The translations under genes and the position numbers were made by a program. Shown here piece by piece: positions 6,470 through 15,968 of a stretch of DNA of 64,000 nt. Numbering within the stretch: position 1 is the first letter of the stretch; every line of letters begins with the position of its first letter. Origin of the DNA: Methylotuvimicrobium buryatense 5G (GTDB lineage: Bacteria > Pseudomonadota > Gammaproteobacteria > Methylococcales > Methylomonadaceae); the NCBI RefSeq assembly GCF_000341735.1, contig NZ_KB455575.1, positions 2,635,984-2,699,983 of the forward strand, read 5' to 3'. Under the pieces are notes generated by a model. It had not been told where the DNA came from, ran no database searches, and saw only the letters and a list, made by a program, of their open reading frames with translations.

Positions 6470-8044
6470 TTATTCGGTCGGCTCCCTTCTTGAGAAAAAT
6501 CCCGTAATTAATAGCCCGACAAATATAACGGTCAACAAACTCGGCATCAATTCGAAATGACGCTGATAAAAAGTAGAAGCCGGATTTTTTTGATAAGGGA
6601 CGGTATATAAACCGGACCATTCTTGATTGAGTGGTGATCGATGCAAAACTTTGCCGGAAGCCAGCGCGACTGTCGATATGCCTGTGTTTGTCACCCTGAC
6701 GACAGGCCTTCGAAATTCGACGGCGCGCGCCAAAGTCATATACAGATGTTGGTAAGGTTCTTGCCAGGTCCCGTACCATGAATCATTGGTCGCATTGACG
6801 ATAAATTGCGCGCCAATGTCGGAAAGGCCTTTCGAAAAATCAGGAAACAAACTTTCGTAACACACCTGAGGTCCGATTTTGTAATCGTTTAATTGCAATA
6901 ACACGGTGGGCCCCGGCCCTTCGGCGAAATTACCGACCATCGGAAACCAATCGCGCAGCCATGGGAATTTTTTTTCACCGGGAATATATTCGCCCAAAGC
7001 CAATAAGATTGTTTTGCTGTAATGCGGTTCGGTAACCGTTCCTTGCCTATCCAACGCAAACAACGAATTGGTAATCAAACCGGAACGCTCGTCCTTAGCA
7101 TAGGCGCCGGTTATCATTCCGATTTGACGCTCGCGCAAGTATTCACTAAGTACTCGGGCATAATACGAGTCGTTGTACTGTCCGCCAAGCAAAGACGGAA
7201 ACGAGGTTTCCGACCACAACACGAAATCGACTGCAACATCGGGATTCGACTCCAAACCGTTTTCGGTCACGGTCAGATATTTTTTTAGAATTTCGGTCTG
7301 AAAGCCCTTGCCGTGCGCGGCCGCATGTTTTTCAGTGTTGCCGATATTGGCTTGTACCAATAGCGTATTGAAAGAGGCTTCAGGTTCAGGTAACCGATTT
7401 TTTAACCCTAGCCCGGCCACATTCAAACCGATAAAAACAATGATAACGCCGGCTAAAATCGTCAAACCGCTAAGCTCTCGGCGTTTTTGCCAAGCAACCA
7501 ACAACGGCCAGTTCAGCAATATCGTGATCATGCTCAAACCGGTGAATCCGACAAACTCGGCCCATTGATAAACCGGTAGACCGAAACCATACCAGGTGTA
7601 ACCAAAATTCCACTTGAACAGCATCGGCAAGCCGAATTCGCATATTGCTGTCAACACGGCCATTTGTGCGAATGACAGCCACTGCGGCCAACGGAAATAT
7701 TTAACGCCGAAATACCACAACAAACCGGCAGCCGGGACGAACAAATGACCGAACAAGGCGAACAAGATCATCCCAATGCCGGCTAGAAACCAGTTGACTT
7801 GGGCAAATTCATGCAGGGTATAGGTCACCCAATTGAAGCCGATCAAGGTGTAAATGAAGGTCGTCAGAAAACCGCCGAGCAAGACGTTTTTCAAACTGCT
7901 CTGCCGTTCCCAGAACAGCCAAAGCGGCACGAAACAAAACAACGAAGCCCAGGGAGGAAAAGGAATATAACTCGTTCCGATAAAGACGCCCGAGGCAATC
8001 GGCAACAGCCATTGATGTTTGAAAGAAGATGCGGCTGTTTTCAT
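6470..8044 (-). CDS. lnt: apolipoprotein N-acyltransferase
   Basis: A 524-residue inner-membrane enzyme that adds the third acyl chain to the N-terminal cysteine of lipoproteins. About six to seven hydrophobic segments fill residues 12-215, followed by a periplasmic nitrilase domain. The catalytic triad is visible as E279 (LWSETSFPS), K344 (YSKTILLALGEYIPGE) and C395 (QVCYESLFPDF), close to E267/K335/C387 of the E. coli enzyme. A final hydrophobic segment lies at 500-518. The gene next in line encodes a small lipoprotein, separated by a palindromic repeat. The family assignment is firm. Confidence 0.95.
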   Translation of the reverse strand: MKTAASSFKHQWLLPIASGVFIGTSYIPFPPWASLFCFVPLWLFWERQSSLKNVLLGGFLTTFIYTLIGFNWVTYTLHEFAQVNWFLAGIGMILFALFGHLFVPAAGLLWYFGVKYFRWPQWLSFAQMAVLTAICEFGLPMLFKWNFGYTWYGFGLPVYQWAEFVGFTGLSMITILLNWPLLVAWQKRRELSGLTILAGVIIVFIGLNVAGLGLKNRLPEPEASFNTLLVQANIGNTEKHAAAHGKGFQTEILKKYLTVTENGLESNPDVAVDFVLWSETSFPSLLGGQYNDSYYARVLSEYLRERQIGMITGAYAKDERSGLITNSLFALDRQGTVTEPHYSKTILLALGEYIPGEKKFPWLRDWFPMVGNFAEGPGPTVLLQLNDYKIGPQVCYESLFPDFSKGLSDIGAQFIVNATNDSWYGTWQEPYQHLYMTLARAVEFRRPVVRVTNTGISTVALASGKVLHRSPLNQEWSGLYTVPYQKNPASTFYQRHFELMPSLLTVIFVGLLITGFFSRREPTE

Positions 8045-8064
8045 TGAGTATTGATGAGTTCACT

Positions 8065-8270
8065 CGTTCCCAAGCTCTTGCTTGGGAATGCATTACAAGA
8101 AGCTCCAGCTTCTTGAAACCTAAGCCAGGAGCTTAACCAAAGGGTTTCCCAAACCGGAGAGCCTGTGAAAGCGTGTAGAATGCGGCAAAAAACGTGCCTC
8201 GCCGCATCCTGTGATGCTTCGTCAAGCAGAGCTTGAGGATAGGCGTTCCCAAGCTGGAGCTTGGGAACGA
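8065..8270. repeat. palindromic repeat family F, copy 1
   Basis: It opens with CGTTCCCAAGCTCTTGCTTG, contains an internal AAGAAGCTCCAGCTTCTT palindrome, and closes with CGTTCCCAAGCTGGAGCTTG followed by GGAACG. Each is a self-complementary hairpin. The second copy in the window is at 20235-20357. It fills the gap between the lipoprotein gene and lnt. Confidence 0.7.
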
Positions 8271-8304
8271 GACATAAAATCTATTTCGAATCAGACCGAT
8301 TCGA

Positions 8305-8721
8305 TTATTCGGCTTCTTTAGCTTCTTTAGCTTCTTCCTCGGTCGTCATGATCAACGAAGCAAAACAATTCATCATGCTTTCCGTATAATTGGCATGCGC
8401 ATCGGCAAGATCCTTGGGAGAGCCGAATTCATTTCTCAGCTCATTGAGGACTTCCTCCGGGTTTTCCGCTTTGCTCAATGTCAGCATCTTCGTGTAACTA
8501 CGATAGGCCGCGCGTCGATTCGGGTCGAACGCTAAGACGCCGGGCATGTTATGCGAGCTTAAATCAACGACACAGCGCGCCATCGTTTCCGGCGATAGCT
8601 TATAGTCTTTAACATCTTTTTCTTGCCGCATGTCTTCGAGAACGGCTTGTTCATATTCCGTTTTTTCGCTGCACGCAACAAGCATTGACGCAGCCAATGC
8701 AATAAATACTATTTTTTTCAT
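8305..8721 (-). CDS. small lipoprotein of unknown function
   Basis: 138 residues from the ATG at 8721, which overlaps the stop of the acyltransferase gene (ATGA); a longer upstream frame lies inside that gene and is rejected. A lipoprotein signal peptide is clear: MKKIVFIALAASMLVACSE, with Cys17 of the LVAC lipobox as the acylated residue. The mature part is helical and charged and ends in a repetitive EEEAKEAKEAE tail. Two further cysteines (MARCVVD and MNCFASL) could form a disulfide. No family was recognised. Confidence 0.75.
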   Translation of the reverse strand: MKKIVFIALAASMLVACSEKTEYEQAVLEDMRQEKDVKDYKLSPETMARCVVDLSSHNMPGVLAFDPNRRAAYRSYTKMLTLSKAENPEEVLNELRNEFGSPKDLADAHANYTESMMNCFASLIMTTEEEAKEAKEAE

Positions 8722-9506
8722 TCGATTACCTGATAATGAGTTGCCGGAGTCTGGGGCAAGTGAGAGATTTCGGTCATGGCTTGTTCGATCCAAGCTTCGG
8801 CTTCGGCATTGATATCGCCAGCTTTACGGTTTTGGGTCTCGATAGGCGGTCCTATTCTGACCTGAACGACGCCCGGATATTTTAAAAAACTGTAACGCGG
8901 CCAATATTCTCCGGCATTATGCGCGACAGGAATTACCGGGTAGCCTGATTTTTGCGCGAGTATCGCACCGCCGGCATTGAATTTCTTTTTTTCTCCGGGA
9001 GCGGCGCGCGTTCCTTCCGGAAAAACCACGACCCATAATCCTTCCTTTAGGTATTCCGAACCCTTATCGATCAAGATCTTCAATGCTTCGCGTTGATTGT
9101 TGCGATCGATCGCAATCGGTTTGAGAGTGGCCAGAGCCCACCCCCAAATCGGCAGCCATAGCAGGGATTCCTTGAGCACCGCCGTTTGCGGAGGCAAGAT
9201 TTTTCTCAGCGCCACGGTTTCCCATGCCGATTGATGCTTGCTGAGCACGACAGCAGCATCGATGCCTTGAATATGCTCCAAACCTTCCACTTCATAACGA
9301 ATTCCACAGGATTTTTCGACCATCCATAGCAGCAAATTTATCCAAATGCCTGCGATTTTATAGCGGACCGAAAACGGCAGGACCACGCTGGCCAAGATGA
9401 TCGGGCTGAACAGCAGCGTCGATATAATGATTCCCAGCAATAATAAGGACGATCCGAGGTAGACACGAAAGGAGGGCTGATAATTGAATGATGTCGTCTG
9501 AGTCAT
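8718..9506 (-). CDS. plsC: 1-acyl-sn-glycerol-3-phosphate acyltransferase-like protein
   Basis: About 262 residues from the ATG at 9506 (MTQTTSF); another ATG lies eight codons upstream. One long N-terminal hydrophobic segment (LGSSLLLLGIIISTLLFSPI) anchors it in the membrane. The PlsC blocks follow: HQSAWE (an H-x4-E form of HX4D), the IAIDRNN region, FPEGTR and VIPVAHNAG. By family it transfers an acyl chain to lysophosphatidic acid in phospholipid synthesis. The Glu in the first motif occurs in a proteobacterial subgroup, so the exact acceptor is less certain. It is coupled by overlap to the downstream lipoprotein gene. Confidence 0.88.
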   Translation of the reverse strand: MTQTTSFNYQPSFRVYLGSSLLLLGIIISTLLFSPIILASVVLPFSVRYKIAGIWINLLLWMVEKSCGIRYEVEGLEHIQGIDAAVVLSKHQSAWETVALRKILPPQTAVLKESLLWLPIWGWALATLKPIAIDRNNQREALKILIDKGSEYLKEGLWVVVFPEGTRAAPGEKKKFNAGGAILAQKSGYPVIPVAHNAGEYWPRYSFLKYPGVVQVRIGPPIETQNRKAGDINAEAEAWIEQAMTEISHLPQTPATHYQVIE

Positions 9507-9595
9507 GAATGAAAACGTTCTAAAGATCACGGAGGATTAAAAACCGCTCGAGCCGGTACAGTGAGAAAATCGGCACGAGCGGCAATCTCTCCGAA

Positions 9596-11665
9596 TTACG
9601 ATTGCAGCCTTGAAATATCGGCGATTTGCAAAAACTGCTCGGACAGCATGTTCAGCAAGCCGAGACGGCTATTTCGTAAATCGACATCATCGGTCATAAC
9701 CATGACGTTATCGAAAAAAGCATCCACGGCATCCTTCAACTGCGCCAGTCGATTCATCGCTGCGGTATAGTCCTGTTGTTGCAATAGCGGCGTAATCGCT
9801 TTGGCTGACGCCTGTGCGGCTTGCAACAATGCTACTTCCGCCGGTTCAGTCAGCGCATTGCTATCGAAATTATGGGGCGCTTCGGTTTTTTTCAAAATAT
9901 TGCGAATTCTTTTGTTGGCGCCGGCCAGGCTCTCGGCTTCGGGACGTTGCCGGAACGTTTTGACGGCTTCCAAGCGGCGCATGAAATCCAACGGCTCTTC
10001 CGGCAATACGGCCAGTACCGCGTCGAATTCGTCGGGGCTAAACCCTTTGTCCGAACAATACCCTTTGAGCCGGTCGTAGATAAATTCCAGCACCATTTGA
10101 TGAGTCTTAGCTCTGTCGAAGTCGTGTTCGACTTGTTCAATTGCAAAATCCACGCACGCTGTCAAATTTAACGGAAGTTCGCGTTCGATCGCGGTGCGAA
10201 GTACGCCGAGCGCGGCGCGGCGCAGTGCATAGGGGTCCTTATCGCCGGTCGGAATCAAGCCGGCGCTGAAGATACCGGTCAGCGTGTCGATCTTTTCGGC
10301 CAACGACAAAATTTGTCCGGTCTTGCTAGCGGCCGTGACGCTTCCGGATTGCTTAGGAAAATATTGCTCTTCGAGCGCCTCGGCGACTTCGGCCGGCTCA
10401 TTGTCGGCCAGTGCGTAATAGCGGCCCATGACGCCTTGCAAGTTTGGGAATTCTCCGACCATTTCGGTCAATAAGTCGGTTTTGGCAAGAACGGCGGCGC
10501 GTTTGGCCAGGTTCGCATCGGCATCGAGTTGCGTAGCGATGTAATCGGCCAGTTGTTTGACCCGGTGCGTTTTATCGGCCAAGGTGCCCAAGGTTTTTTG
10601 GAAGACGATGTTTTTCAGCGCGTCGACCCGGTCTTCAAGACGCAGCTTGCGGTCCTGTTTCCAGAAAAATTCGGCATCGGACAAACGCGGAGTGATCACG
10701 CGCTCGTTGCCTTCGCGTATCGATTCCGGACGAGTGCTTTCAATATTGCTGAACGTGATGAAATGCGCCGACAAACTACCGTCGGCCTGCTTGACCGGAA
10801 AATATTTTTGATTGGTCTGCATCGTCGTGATCAACACTTCGGCCGGCAACTCCAAATAGCGCGGATCGAAATGCCCGATGACTGGGACCGGCCATTCGTT
10901 CAGCGCGGCGATTTCCTCGAGCAGGTCTTCCTCGATATGTGCGGTACCGCCGACCGATTGCGCGGCCTGCTGCGCCGCAAGCCGAATTTTTTGCTTGCGC
11001 TCGTCAAAGTCTGCAATGACTTTACCGGAATCGAACAAGATATCCCGGTAGCGGTCTGCGCTCTCGATAGTCAACGCAACAGGCGCATGAAAACGATGGC
11101 CGAAAGTTTGCTTACCTGTAGTCAGGCCGAGAATATCGGTCTCAATGACCTGATCGCCGAACAACAGCGCAGCCCAGTGCACCGGCCGAACGAATTCGGT
11201 CGTATAATCGCCCCAGCGCATGCGCTTGGCTATCGGCAAGGCATGAATGCTGGCACGTAATATTTCGGGAATCAACTTTTCGGTGGCCTGACCTTCGATC
11301 GGTTGACGATAAACCAACCATTCGCCTTTGTCCGTGCTCAAACGCTCCAAACCGTCTACCGTGGTGCCGCAACTGGCGGCAAAGCCCTGAGCGGCTTTGC
11401 TTGGCATACCATCGGCGGAGAATGCAGCCTGCACTGCCGGCCCGCGTTTTTCAACGGTTCTATTCGGCTGTGCAGTCGCGAGATTTTCGACCCAAACCGC
11501 CAGACGTCTGGGCGTGGCATAGCCTTTAATGCCGGAGTAACTTAAATCGGCATTATCCAGTCCTTGCCGGACATTGTTGAGCAAGGCTCGGCTGAGCGTT
11601 ATTAGTGTTTTCGGTGGCAATTCCTCGGAACCCAATTCAAACAATAAATGTTTGGCGTCGCTCAT
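9596..11665 (-). CDS. glyS: glycyl-tRNA synthetase beta subunit
   Basis: 689 residues from ATG at 11665, the same length as the E. coli protein. This start overlaps the stop of glyQ (ATGA), and the upstream part of the open frame lies within glyQ. The N-terminus [13 protein letters not shown] and the internal blocks [21 protein letters not shown] and LADKIDTL-type regions are family signatures. With the alpha subunit it forms the heterotetramer that charges tRNA-Gly; the beta chain carries HD-like and C-terminal anticodon-binding regions. Confidence 0.96.
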   Translation of the reverse strand: MSDAKHLLFELGSEELPPKTLITLSRALLNNVRQGLDNADLSYSGIKGYATPRRLAVWVENLATAQPNRTVEKRGPAVQAAFSADGMPSKAAQGFAASCGTTVDGLERLSTDKGEWLVYRQPIEGQATEKLIPEILRASIHALPIAKRMRWGDYTTEFVRPVHWAALLFGDQVIETDILGLTTGKQTFGHRFHAPVALTIESADRYRDILFDSGKVIADFDERKQKIRLAAQQAAQSVGGTAHIEEDLLEEIAALNEWPVPVIGHFDPRYLELPAEVLITTMQTNQKYFPVKQADGSLSAHFITFSNIESTRPESIREGNERVITPRLSDAEFFWKQDRKLRLEDRVDALKNIVFQKTLGTLADKTHRVKQLADYIATQLDADANLAKRAAVLAKTDLLTEMVGEFPNLQGVMGRYYALADNEPAEVAEALEEQYFPKQSGSVTAASKTGQILSLAEKIDTLTGIFSAGLIPTGDKDPYALRRAALGVLRTAIERELPLNLTACVDFAIEQVEHDFDRAKTHQMVLEFIYDRLKGYCSDKGFSPDEFDAVLAVLPEEPLDFMRRLEAVKTFRQRPEAESLAGANKRIRNILKKTEAPHNFDSNALTEPAEVALLQAAQASAKAITPLLQQQDYTAAMNRLAQLKDAVDAFFDNVMVMTDDVDLRNSRLGLLNMLSEQFLQIADISRLQS

Positions 11666-12582
11666 GCTTGCACCTCCTTTGCGGCCAACATCGGAAAGCC
11701 CAGCGACTCGCGGCGTTGGTAATAACATTCGGCGACCGATTTGGCCAGATTCCTGACGCGCAGAATATAACGCTGACGCTCGGTAACCGAGATTGCACGG
11801 CGGGCGTCCAGTAAATTAAACGTGTGAGAAGCTTTGAGTACCATTTCGTAAGCCGGTAACGGCAAATCTTGCGTCAACAATTTTTCGCATTCCTGCTCGT
11901 AAGTATCGAAACAATTGAATAAGAATTCGACATTGGCATGTTCGAAGTTATAGGCGGACATTTCAACTTCGTTTTGATGAAAGACGTCGCCATAGCTGAC
12001 CGTGCCGAAAGGCCCTTTGGTCCAAACCAAATCGTAAACGCTTTCGACGCCTTGCAAATACATGGCGATGCGCTCCAAGCCGTAAGTAATTTCGCCGGTA
12101 ACCGGTTTACATTCGAGGCCGCCGACTTGTTGGAAATAGGTAAATTGCGTGACTTCCATGCCGTTCAGCCAGACTTCCCAGCCCAAGCCCCAGGCGCCAA
12201 GCGTCGGCGATTCCCAGTTGTCCTCGACGAAGCGGATGTCATGCTCAAGTAAATCCAAGCCCAAATAACGCAATGAACCCAGATATAGTTCTTGAAAATT
12301 ATCCGGCGACGGTTTCAAGATGACTTGGAACTGATAATAATGCTGCAAGCGATTCGGATTCTCCCCGAAACGACCGTCGGTGGGTCTGCGCGAAGGTTGA
12401 ACGTAAGCGGTATTCCAAGGTTCCGGGCCGATCGAGCGAAGAAAGGTCGCCGGATGAAAGGTGCCGGCGCCGACTTCCTGATCCAGCGGCTGCAATAATA
12501 CGCAGCCCTGCCGGGCCCAATATTCCTGCAAGGCTAGAATTAGCCCTTGAAAAGTTAATAAGTCGTTATTTGTGCTTGACAC
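11662..12582 (-). CDS. glyQ: glycyl-tRNA synthetase alpha subunit
   Basis: 306 residues. It has the class II catalytic core typical of bacterial Gly[19 protein letters not shown] at the start, [19 protein letters not shown], the [12 protein letters not shown] motif 2 region and ETVQFTYFQQ-type sequence. It binds ATP and glycine and forms the adenylate. It overlaps glyS by four bases, giving stoichiometric translation of the two subunits. Confidence 0.96.
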   Translation of the reverse strand: MSSTNNDLLTFQGLILALQEYWARQGCVLLQPLDQEVGAGTFHPATFLRSIGPEPWNTAYVQPSRRPTDGRFGENPNRLQHYYQFQVILKPSPDNFQELYLGSLRYLGLDLLEHDIRFVEDNWESPTLGAWGLGWEVWLNGMEVTQFTYFQQVGGLECKPVTGEITYGLERIAMYLQGVESVYDLVWTKGPFGTVSYGDVFHQNEVEMSAYNFEHANVEFLFNCFDTYEQECEKLLTQDLPLPAYEMVLKASHTFNLLDARRAISVTERQRYILRVRNLAKSVAECYYQRRESLGFPMLAAKEVQA

Positions 12583-12837
12583 GGTTGCTCCAGGGAATAA
12601 TTAAACAACGATTCGTCTCCTAAATCGTTTCGTCCGTTTTTAAGGCTTTGACTCTAAATGCACTTATAATTTATCTAAATAAAAGCGCCGCTTTCTATGC
12701 TGCTTTCTATTAAGAGTGGCAATATAAAAAATGTGCGATTATAACTGAAATCAATAAAGAACGGGCATGAAAAAAGTTACGCAATCGACGCCATGATTTT
12801 GGCTATATTCACGTTAATAGTTGAAGTCATCGAAGTA
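12583..12837. other. glyQ upstream region
   Basis: This stretch should hold the glyQS promoter. It is AT-rich from 12640 onward, but no confident promoter elements or T-box-like structure were seen. Family A repeat sequence begins at 12838. Confidence 0.4.
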
Positions 12838-13071
12838 TATACCCATCGGATATCAAAATTCGGCACCGGGGTACTGCCCATACGCATCAAGCTAAGAATT
12901 TCTTGATAAATATACCCTTTGACGGTCAAATTTCGGCGCCCGGGGGTCTCGCCAAAGGACGCCGTGAATACGTCCATGTAGGCTCTGTGACAGCATCCCT
13001 GCTGTCAAAGCCTTTGCCGAACCCCCCGGCGTCTCCATGCGTCAATGCCGAAATTTGAAGTGCGAAAGGTA
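12838..13071. repeat. family A repeats, compound copy
   Basis: It begins TATACCCATCGGATATCAAA-ATTCGG. A second internal end TATACCCTTTGACGGTCAAA follows near 12911, then the shared core (reverse strand) at 12957-12983, and it closes with GCCGAAATTTGAAGTGCGAA-AGGTATA. It looks like a partial copy followed by a fuller one. The small reading frame at 12777-12977 lies in this repeat and is not a gene. Confidence 0.7.
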
Positions 13072-13270
13072 TAAACCTAAAAAGAACAGTTGAGAGTCTC
13101 AAACCACCGTTCGCCCTTCACCCTTCGGCTGCGCTCAGGAGAGCCCCGTCGAAGGGTGAAGGGTAGTTTGAGGCTTCACCAAGCCGGTGAAAGTGTTGTA
13201 GACCCTTCATGCTTCGACTTAGCTCAGCACGAACGGTCTACAACACACCTCAACTGCTCTTTTTAGGATA
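13070..13270. repeat. MITE-like element, family E
   Basis: The left end TAAACCTAAAAAGAACAGTT-GAG and the right end CTCAACTGCTCTTTTTAGGA-TA are near-perfect inverted repeats of about 22 bp. The interior holds two further hairpins (TTCACCCTTCGGCTGCGCTC with CGAAGGGTGAAGGG; TTGTAGACC with GGTCTACAA). Its first TATA coincides with the last TATA of the family A element, as expected for an insertion at a TA-rich target. Confidence 0.7.
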
Positions 13271-13274
13271 AATA

Positions 13275-13778
13275 TTATTTCGATGACTCGCTTTTCGGAC
13301 TCGCCTTTGACAAGCGTTCTAATGTCGAACTCAGCTTTAACAATGCGCAAGCTAAAGAGTCGTCCTCGCGGGCTTCGGCATTATGCCGAATTTCGGCAAT
13401 ACTGGCTGCACCGGGGACATTTACGTGGCGCTCCGGTTGCTCAACTTGGCGATGAAGCGCTTCGGTGATTTTAAATTGTAAAATATCTACTTGGTGATTA
13501 GGCATTTTATCGATAGCACCTAGGATGGCATTGCGATAAAAGCGTAGTTGCGACGCCCAATTAGCCGAATCGGCATACACCATTAGCTTGTTTCGATCGA
13601 TTACACAATGCTTGGCATGCTCTTTCAACTGATCGGGCAAGGCCTCTCTAACAATTTTTAATAGTTTTTTTTGTTGCTCAATTTGGCTATATAAGGAGGC
13701 AAGCGAACGATTGGGATGCGCAAGCAATTGTCTAAAAGCGGTGGAGTTCGGCATATGCTTGAAAATTTTGATCGACAT
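13275..13778 (-). CDS. DciA-like DUF721 protein
   Basis: 167 residues. The DUF721 core is visible: LLKIVREALPDQLKEHAKHC, then VYADSANWASQLRFYRNAIL near residues 68-87, with the Trp and Arg of the helicase-loader fold. DUF721 proteins are the ancestral loaders of the replicative helicase DnaB in bacteria lacking DnaC. The C-terminal 60 residues are poorly conserved and charged. The gene stands alone on the minus strand, bounded downstream by a MITE-like repeat. Confidence 0.75.
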   Translation of the reverse strand: MSIKIFKHMPNSTAFRQLLAHPNRSLASLYSQIEQQKKLLKIVREALPDQLKEHAKHCVIDRNKLMVYADSANWASQLRFYRNAILGAIDKMPNHQVDILQFKITEALHRQVEQPERHVNVPGAASIAEIRHNAEAREDDSLACALLKLSSTLERLSKASPKSESSK

Positions 13779-14089
13779 TCAGTTTAAAACGATTATATAG
13801 AAATTTTCTAGTGAATTCAGTGACTATTAAAGAAATACCCACCCTATAAGGCGATTGAATCTAGACGGTAGCTGTTTTGCCGGTTGACTTTGGGGAAATA
13901 AGGCATAGAATAATCCTAGCTTGAAATTCGATATATCTTTGATGTTTTAGTTACGACGTTTTTTCTGTAGTGCTCTGTTTCTGTAGATCCTCGTTACGTT
14001 CTGCCATTAAGAGATTTCACTATTTCTTAGCTAGACGGTCCGCTTTATGGACTAAATTGATTTAAATTTTTATTTTTAAGGTTTTGAGT
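13779..14089. other. divergent gap and long leader of the cold-shock gene
   Basis: This gap lies between the divergent DUF721 and cold-shock genes. It is AT-rich and contains no gene. Cold-shock genes commonly carry long 5' leaders and the distance allows one, but no cold box or other motif could be assigned with confidence. Confidence 0.35.
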
Positions 14090-14299
14090 ATGTCTACTAC
14101 TACAACAGGCACAGTTAAATGGTTCAACGCGGACAAAGGCTTCGGTTTCATCGAGCAAGGCCAAGGTCCTGACGTTTTCGTTCATTTCCGCAACATTGCG
14201 GGTTCCGGTTTTAAATCCTTGACTGAAGGCCAAAAAGTTCAGTTTATCGTGACTCAAGGTCAAAAAGGCCCACAAGCCGAAGAAGTTACCGTTATCTAA
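14090..14299 (+). CDS. CspA-family cold-shock protein
   Basis: 69 residues. ATG at 14090 is preferred to the in-frame TTG two codons earlier because AAGG lies at normal spacing. A single cold-shock domain spans the whole protein, with RNP1 KGFGFIE and RNP2 VFVHF both intact; [15 protein letters not shown] is characteristic. Such proteins bind single-stranded RNA and act as RNA chaperones or antiterminators. It appears monocistronic. The paralogue type (CspA, CspD and so on) cannot be settled. Confidence 0.95.
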   Translation: MSTTTTGTVKWFNADKGFGFIEQGQGPDVFVHFRNIAGSGFKSLTEGQKVQFIVTQGQKGPQAEEVTVI

Positions 14300-14545
14300 A
14301 TAATTTTGCATAAATAGCTTACGGCTACTTATCCGACACAAGGAAGTGTCGACGAAGGTATACCTTCCCTGTTTCCTCCCTCATAGATTTAACCGGTTCG
14401 CCAATTCCGGAGTGGATTAACGAACTTACCCACCTTAGTAATCGCCTTTTAGTTTCGACTTACCCGGCATAGCAAACCGTGCCGTAGCGTAAAAGACAGC
14501 GAAAGGATTGACGATCCCACTTAAGATTCACCCAACTTCAGACAG

Positions 14546-14824
14546 TTAATCGCGCTGATCGTGAGGATTCAACCGTACTTGCTCAATGGCCTGATTAATT
14601 GCTTCGGCGACCTCTTTTTCCATCTCTTGATATGTTTTTTCGGTAAGATAAGAACTTTTATCGACCATGCTACGCACATAGCAAGCAGGTAAGCGATTCA
14701 ACGCAAGACAGGCAACATCATCAATAAAATCTTGAGTCAACGGCTCCTTGGTCTTTTGAACAATATTCCAAAGCTGGTCAACGACTAACCTTTCATAATA
14801 ATTATTAATGTTTGGCATACTCAT
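14546..14824 (-). CDS. ComFB-like protein, possible c-di-GMP receptor
   Basis: 92 residues. NYYERLVVDQLW at the start, FIDDVACLALNRLPACYVRS in the middle (residues 32-51) and a C-terminal acidic helix match the late-competence ComFB family. Members bind zinc through cysteines, and cyanobacterial relatives have been reported to bind cyclic di-GMP. Two cysteines are present here (C37, C46). It is a single gene; the split diguanylate cyclase protein in the same window is not adjacent. Confidence 0.72.
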   Translation of the reverse strand: MSMPNINNYYERLVVDQLWNIVQKTKEPLTQDFIDDVACLALNRLPACYVRSMVDKSSYLTEKTYQEMEKEVAEAINQAIEQVRLNPHDQRD

Positions 14825-15358
14825 CCTTATCCTCTCAATTTATAAACGGCTAATTATCTGCGTTAGCTATTTTGCGCGTTAAATAATAGTACAAATCTCA
14901 AACTAAAGCTTTCATCCTAAAAAGCCGCCTTAGATAATAGCGATTCAATACTATTTGACAAAACCCTCAAATGAGCATAAAAAGAACTCAATGGTTTCGA
15001 ACTGAAACCATTGAGGATGCGGTAAAAAATAACTTCCCCAGTGGTTCCCACTCTCTGCATCACTGCCATTAAGTTAACGGAAGCCCGTCATTCCGGCATG
15101 GATTGCCGGAATCCAGTTGCCATGGATGGCAGGCTTTTTCGGTTCCTACGGTCCTCCGTGGGAACCCATACCTTGGCTGCCGAGGCAAGATCCACGCTGG
15201 AGCGGTGGAAACGAGAAAGAGTCTGAATGACGGCAATCTTTAGCCACATGACGGCTTAACTTAAAGGCCGTGACGCTCTGCGGGGGAATGATAGAAAATC
15301 GGAAAGTTATTTGCACCCACATCCTAAGATCCTGTCTAATTTAATGAGAGGTCAACAC
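14825..15358. other. divergent gap with a REP-like hairpin
   Basis: It carries the hairpin ATTCCGGCA-TGGAT-TGCCGGAAT at 15090-15112 and a GCCATGGATGGC palindrome just after it, a common intergenic repeat type. The reading frame at 15041-15226 consists of this repeat and is not a gene. The upstream half, AT-rich, probably holds promoters for the flanking genes. Confidence 0.5.
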
Positions 15359-15841
15359 ATGAAAAAACATCTATCGATTGTATTATCCGGGGTACTTTGC
15401 TCATTAGCCACTGCCAGCTTCGCAGCGGAACAAGCAGTCCCTTTCCCCGAAGGCTACCGAAACTGGCTTCACACCAAGAGCATGTTGATTCAACCGGGAC
15501 ACGCATTAGAAGACCCCTTTCAGGGGATCCATCATATCTATGCCAATAAGTTGGCTGAAGACGGCTTGAAAACCGGCAAGTATAAAGACGGCGCGGTATT
15601 GGTTTTCGACCTGCTCAATTATGTCGAAAAAGATAAAACGATAGAGGAAGGCGATAGAAAACTAATCGGCGTCATGCTCAAGGATGCCAAGAAGTTTGCC
15701 GACACCGGCGGTTGGGGCTTCGAAGGTTTTGCCGGCGACAGCAAAACCGAAAGACTGGTTACCGATGGCGGTCAGTCCTGTTTCGGTTGCCACGCCCCTC
15801 AGAAAAAAACCGATTATGTGTTTTCGGAGTTCCGCAAATAA
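15359..15841 (+). CDS. cytochrome P460 / cytochrome c'-beta family protein
   Basis: 160 residues from ATG at 15359, preceded by GAGAGG; an upstream in-frame ATG lacks a ribosome site. A signal peptide (MKKHLSIVLSGVLCSLATASFAA) sends it to the periplasm. The P460 fold is visible: GYRNWLHTKSM, FQGIHHIYANKLAEDG, YKDGAVLVFDLL and a C-terminal haem c site CFGCH. P460 enzymes oxidise hydroxylamine or NO using a haem cross-linked to a lysine; the related c'-beta proteins bind NO without the link. The lysine-rich stretch after YANK is compatible with either, so the subtype is not decided. Typical of ammonia and methane oxidisers. Confidence 0.88.
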   Translation: MKKHLSIVLSGVLCSLATASFAAEQAVPFPEGYRNWLHTKSMLIQPGHALEDPFQGIHHIYANKLAEDGLKTGKYKDGAVLVFDLLNYVEKDKTIEEGDRKLIGVMLKDAKKFADTGGWGFEGFAGDSKTERLVTDGGQSCFGCHAPQKKTDYVFSEFRK

Positions 15842-15968
15842 AGGATAATTTTCAACCCATAAACCACGGACGACGCGGCTTCGGCGAATCACTCCCCGTG
15901 TTTAATGCCAATCATTTCGCGTCGTCCATTTACCAATACATTACCTTACCCATATTTCCGGATATCGT

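Noticed and set aside
12777-12977. 66-residue reading frame on the minus strand
   Set aside because: It consists of family A repeat sequence; parts of it recur at other repeat loci.
14300-14345. Terminator after the cold-shock gene
   Set aside because: CGACAC-AAGGAA-GTGTCG can pair but no T tract follows, so it was not listed as an intrinsic terminator.
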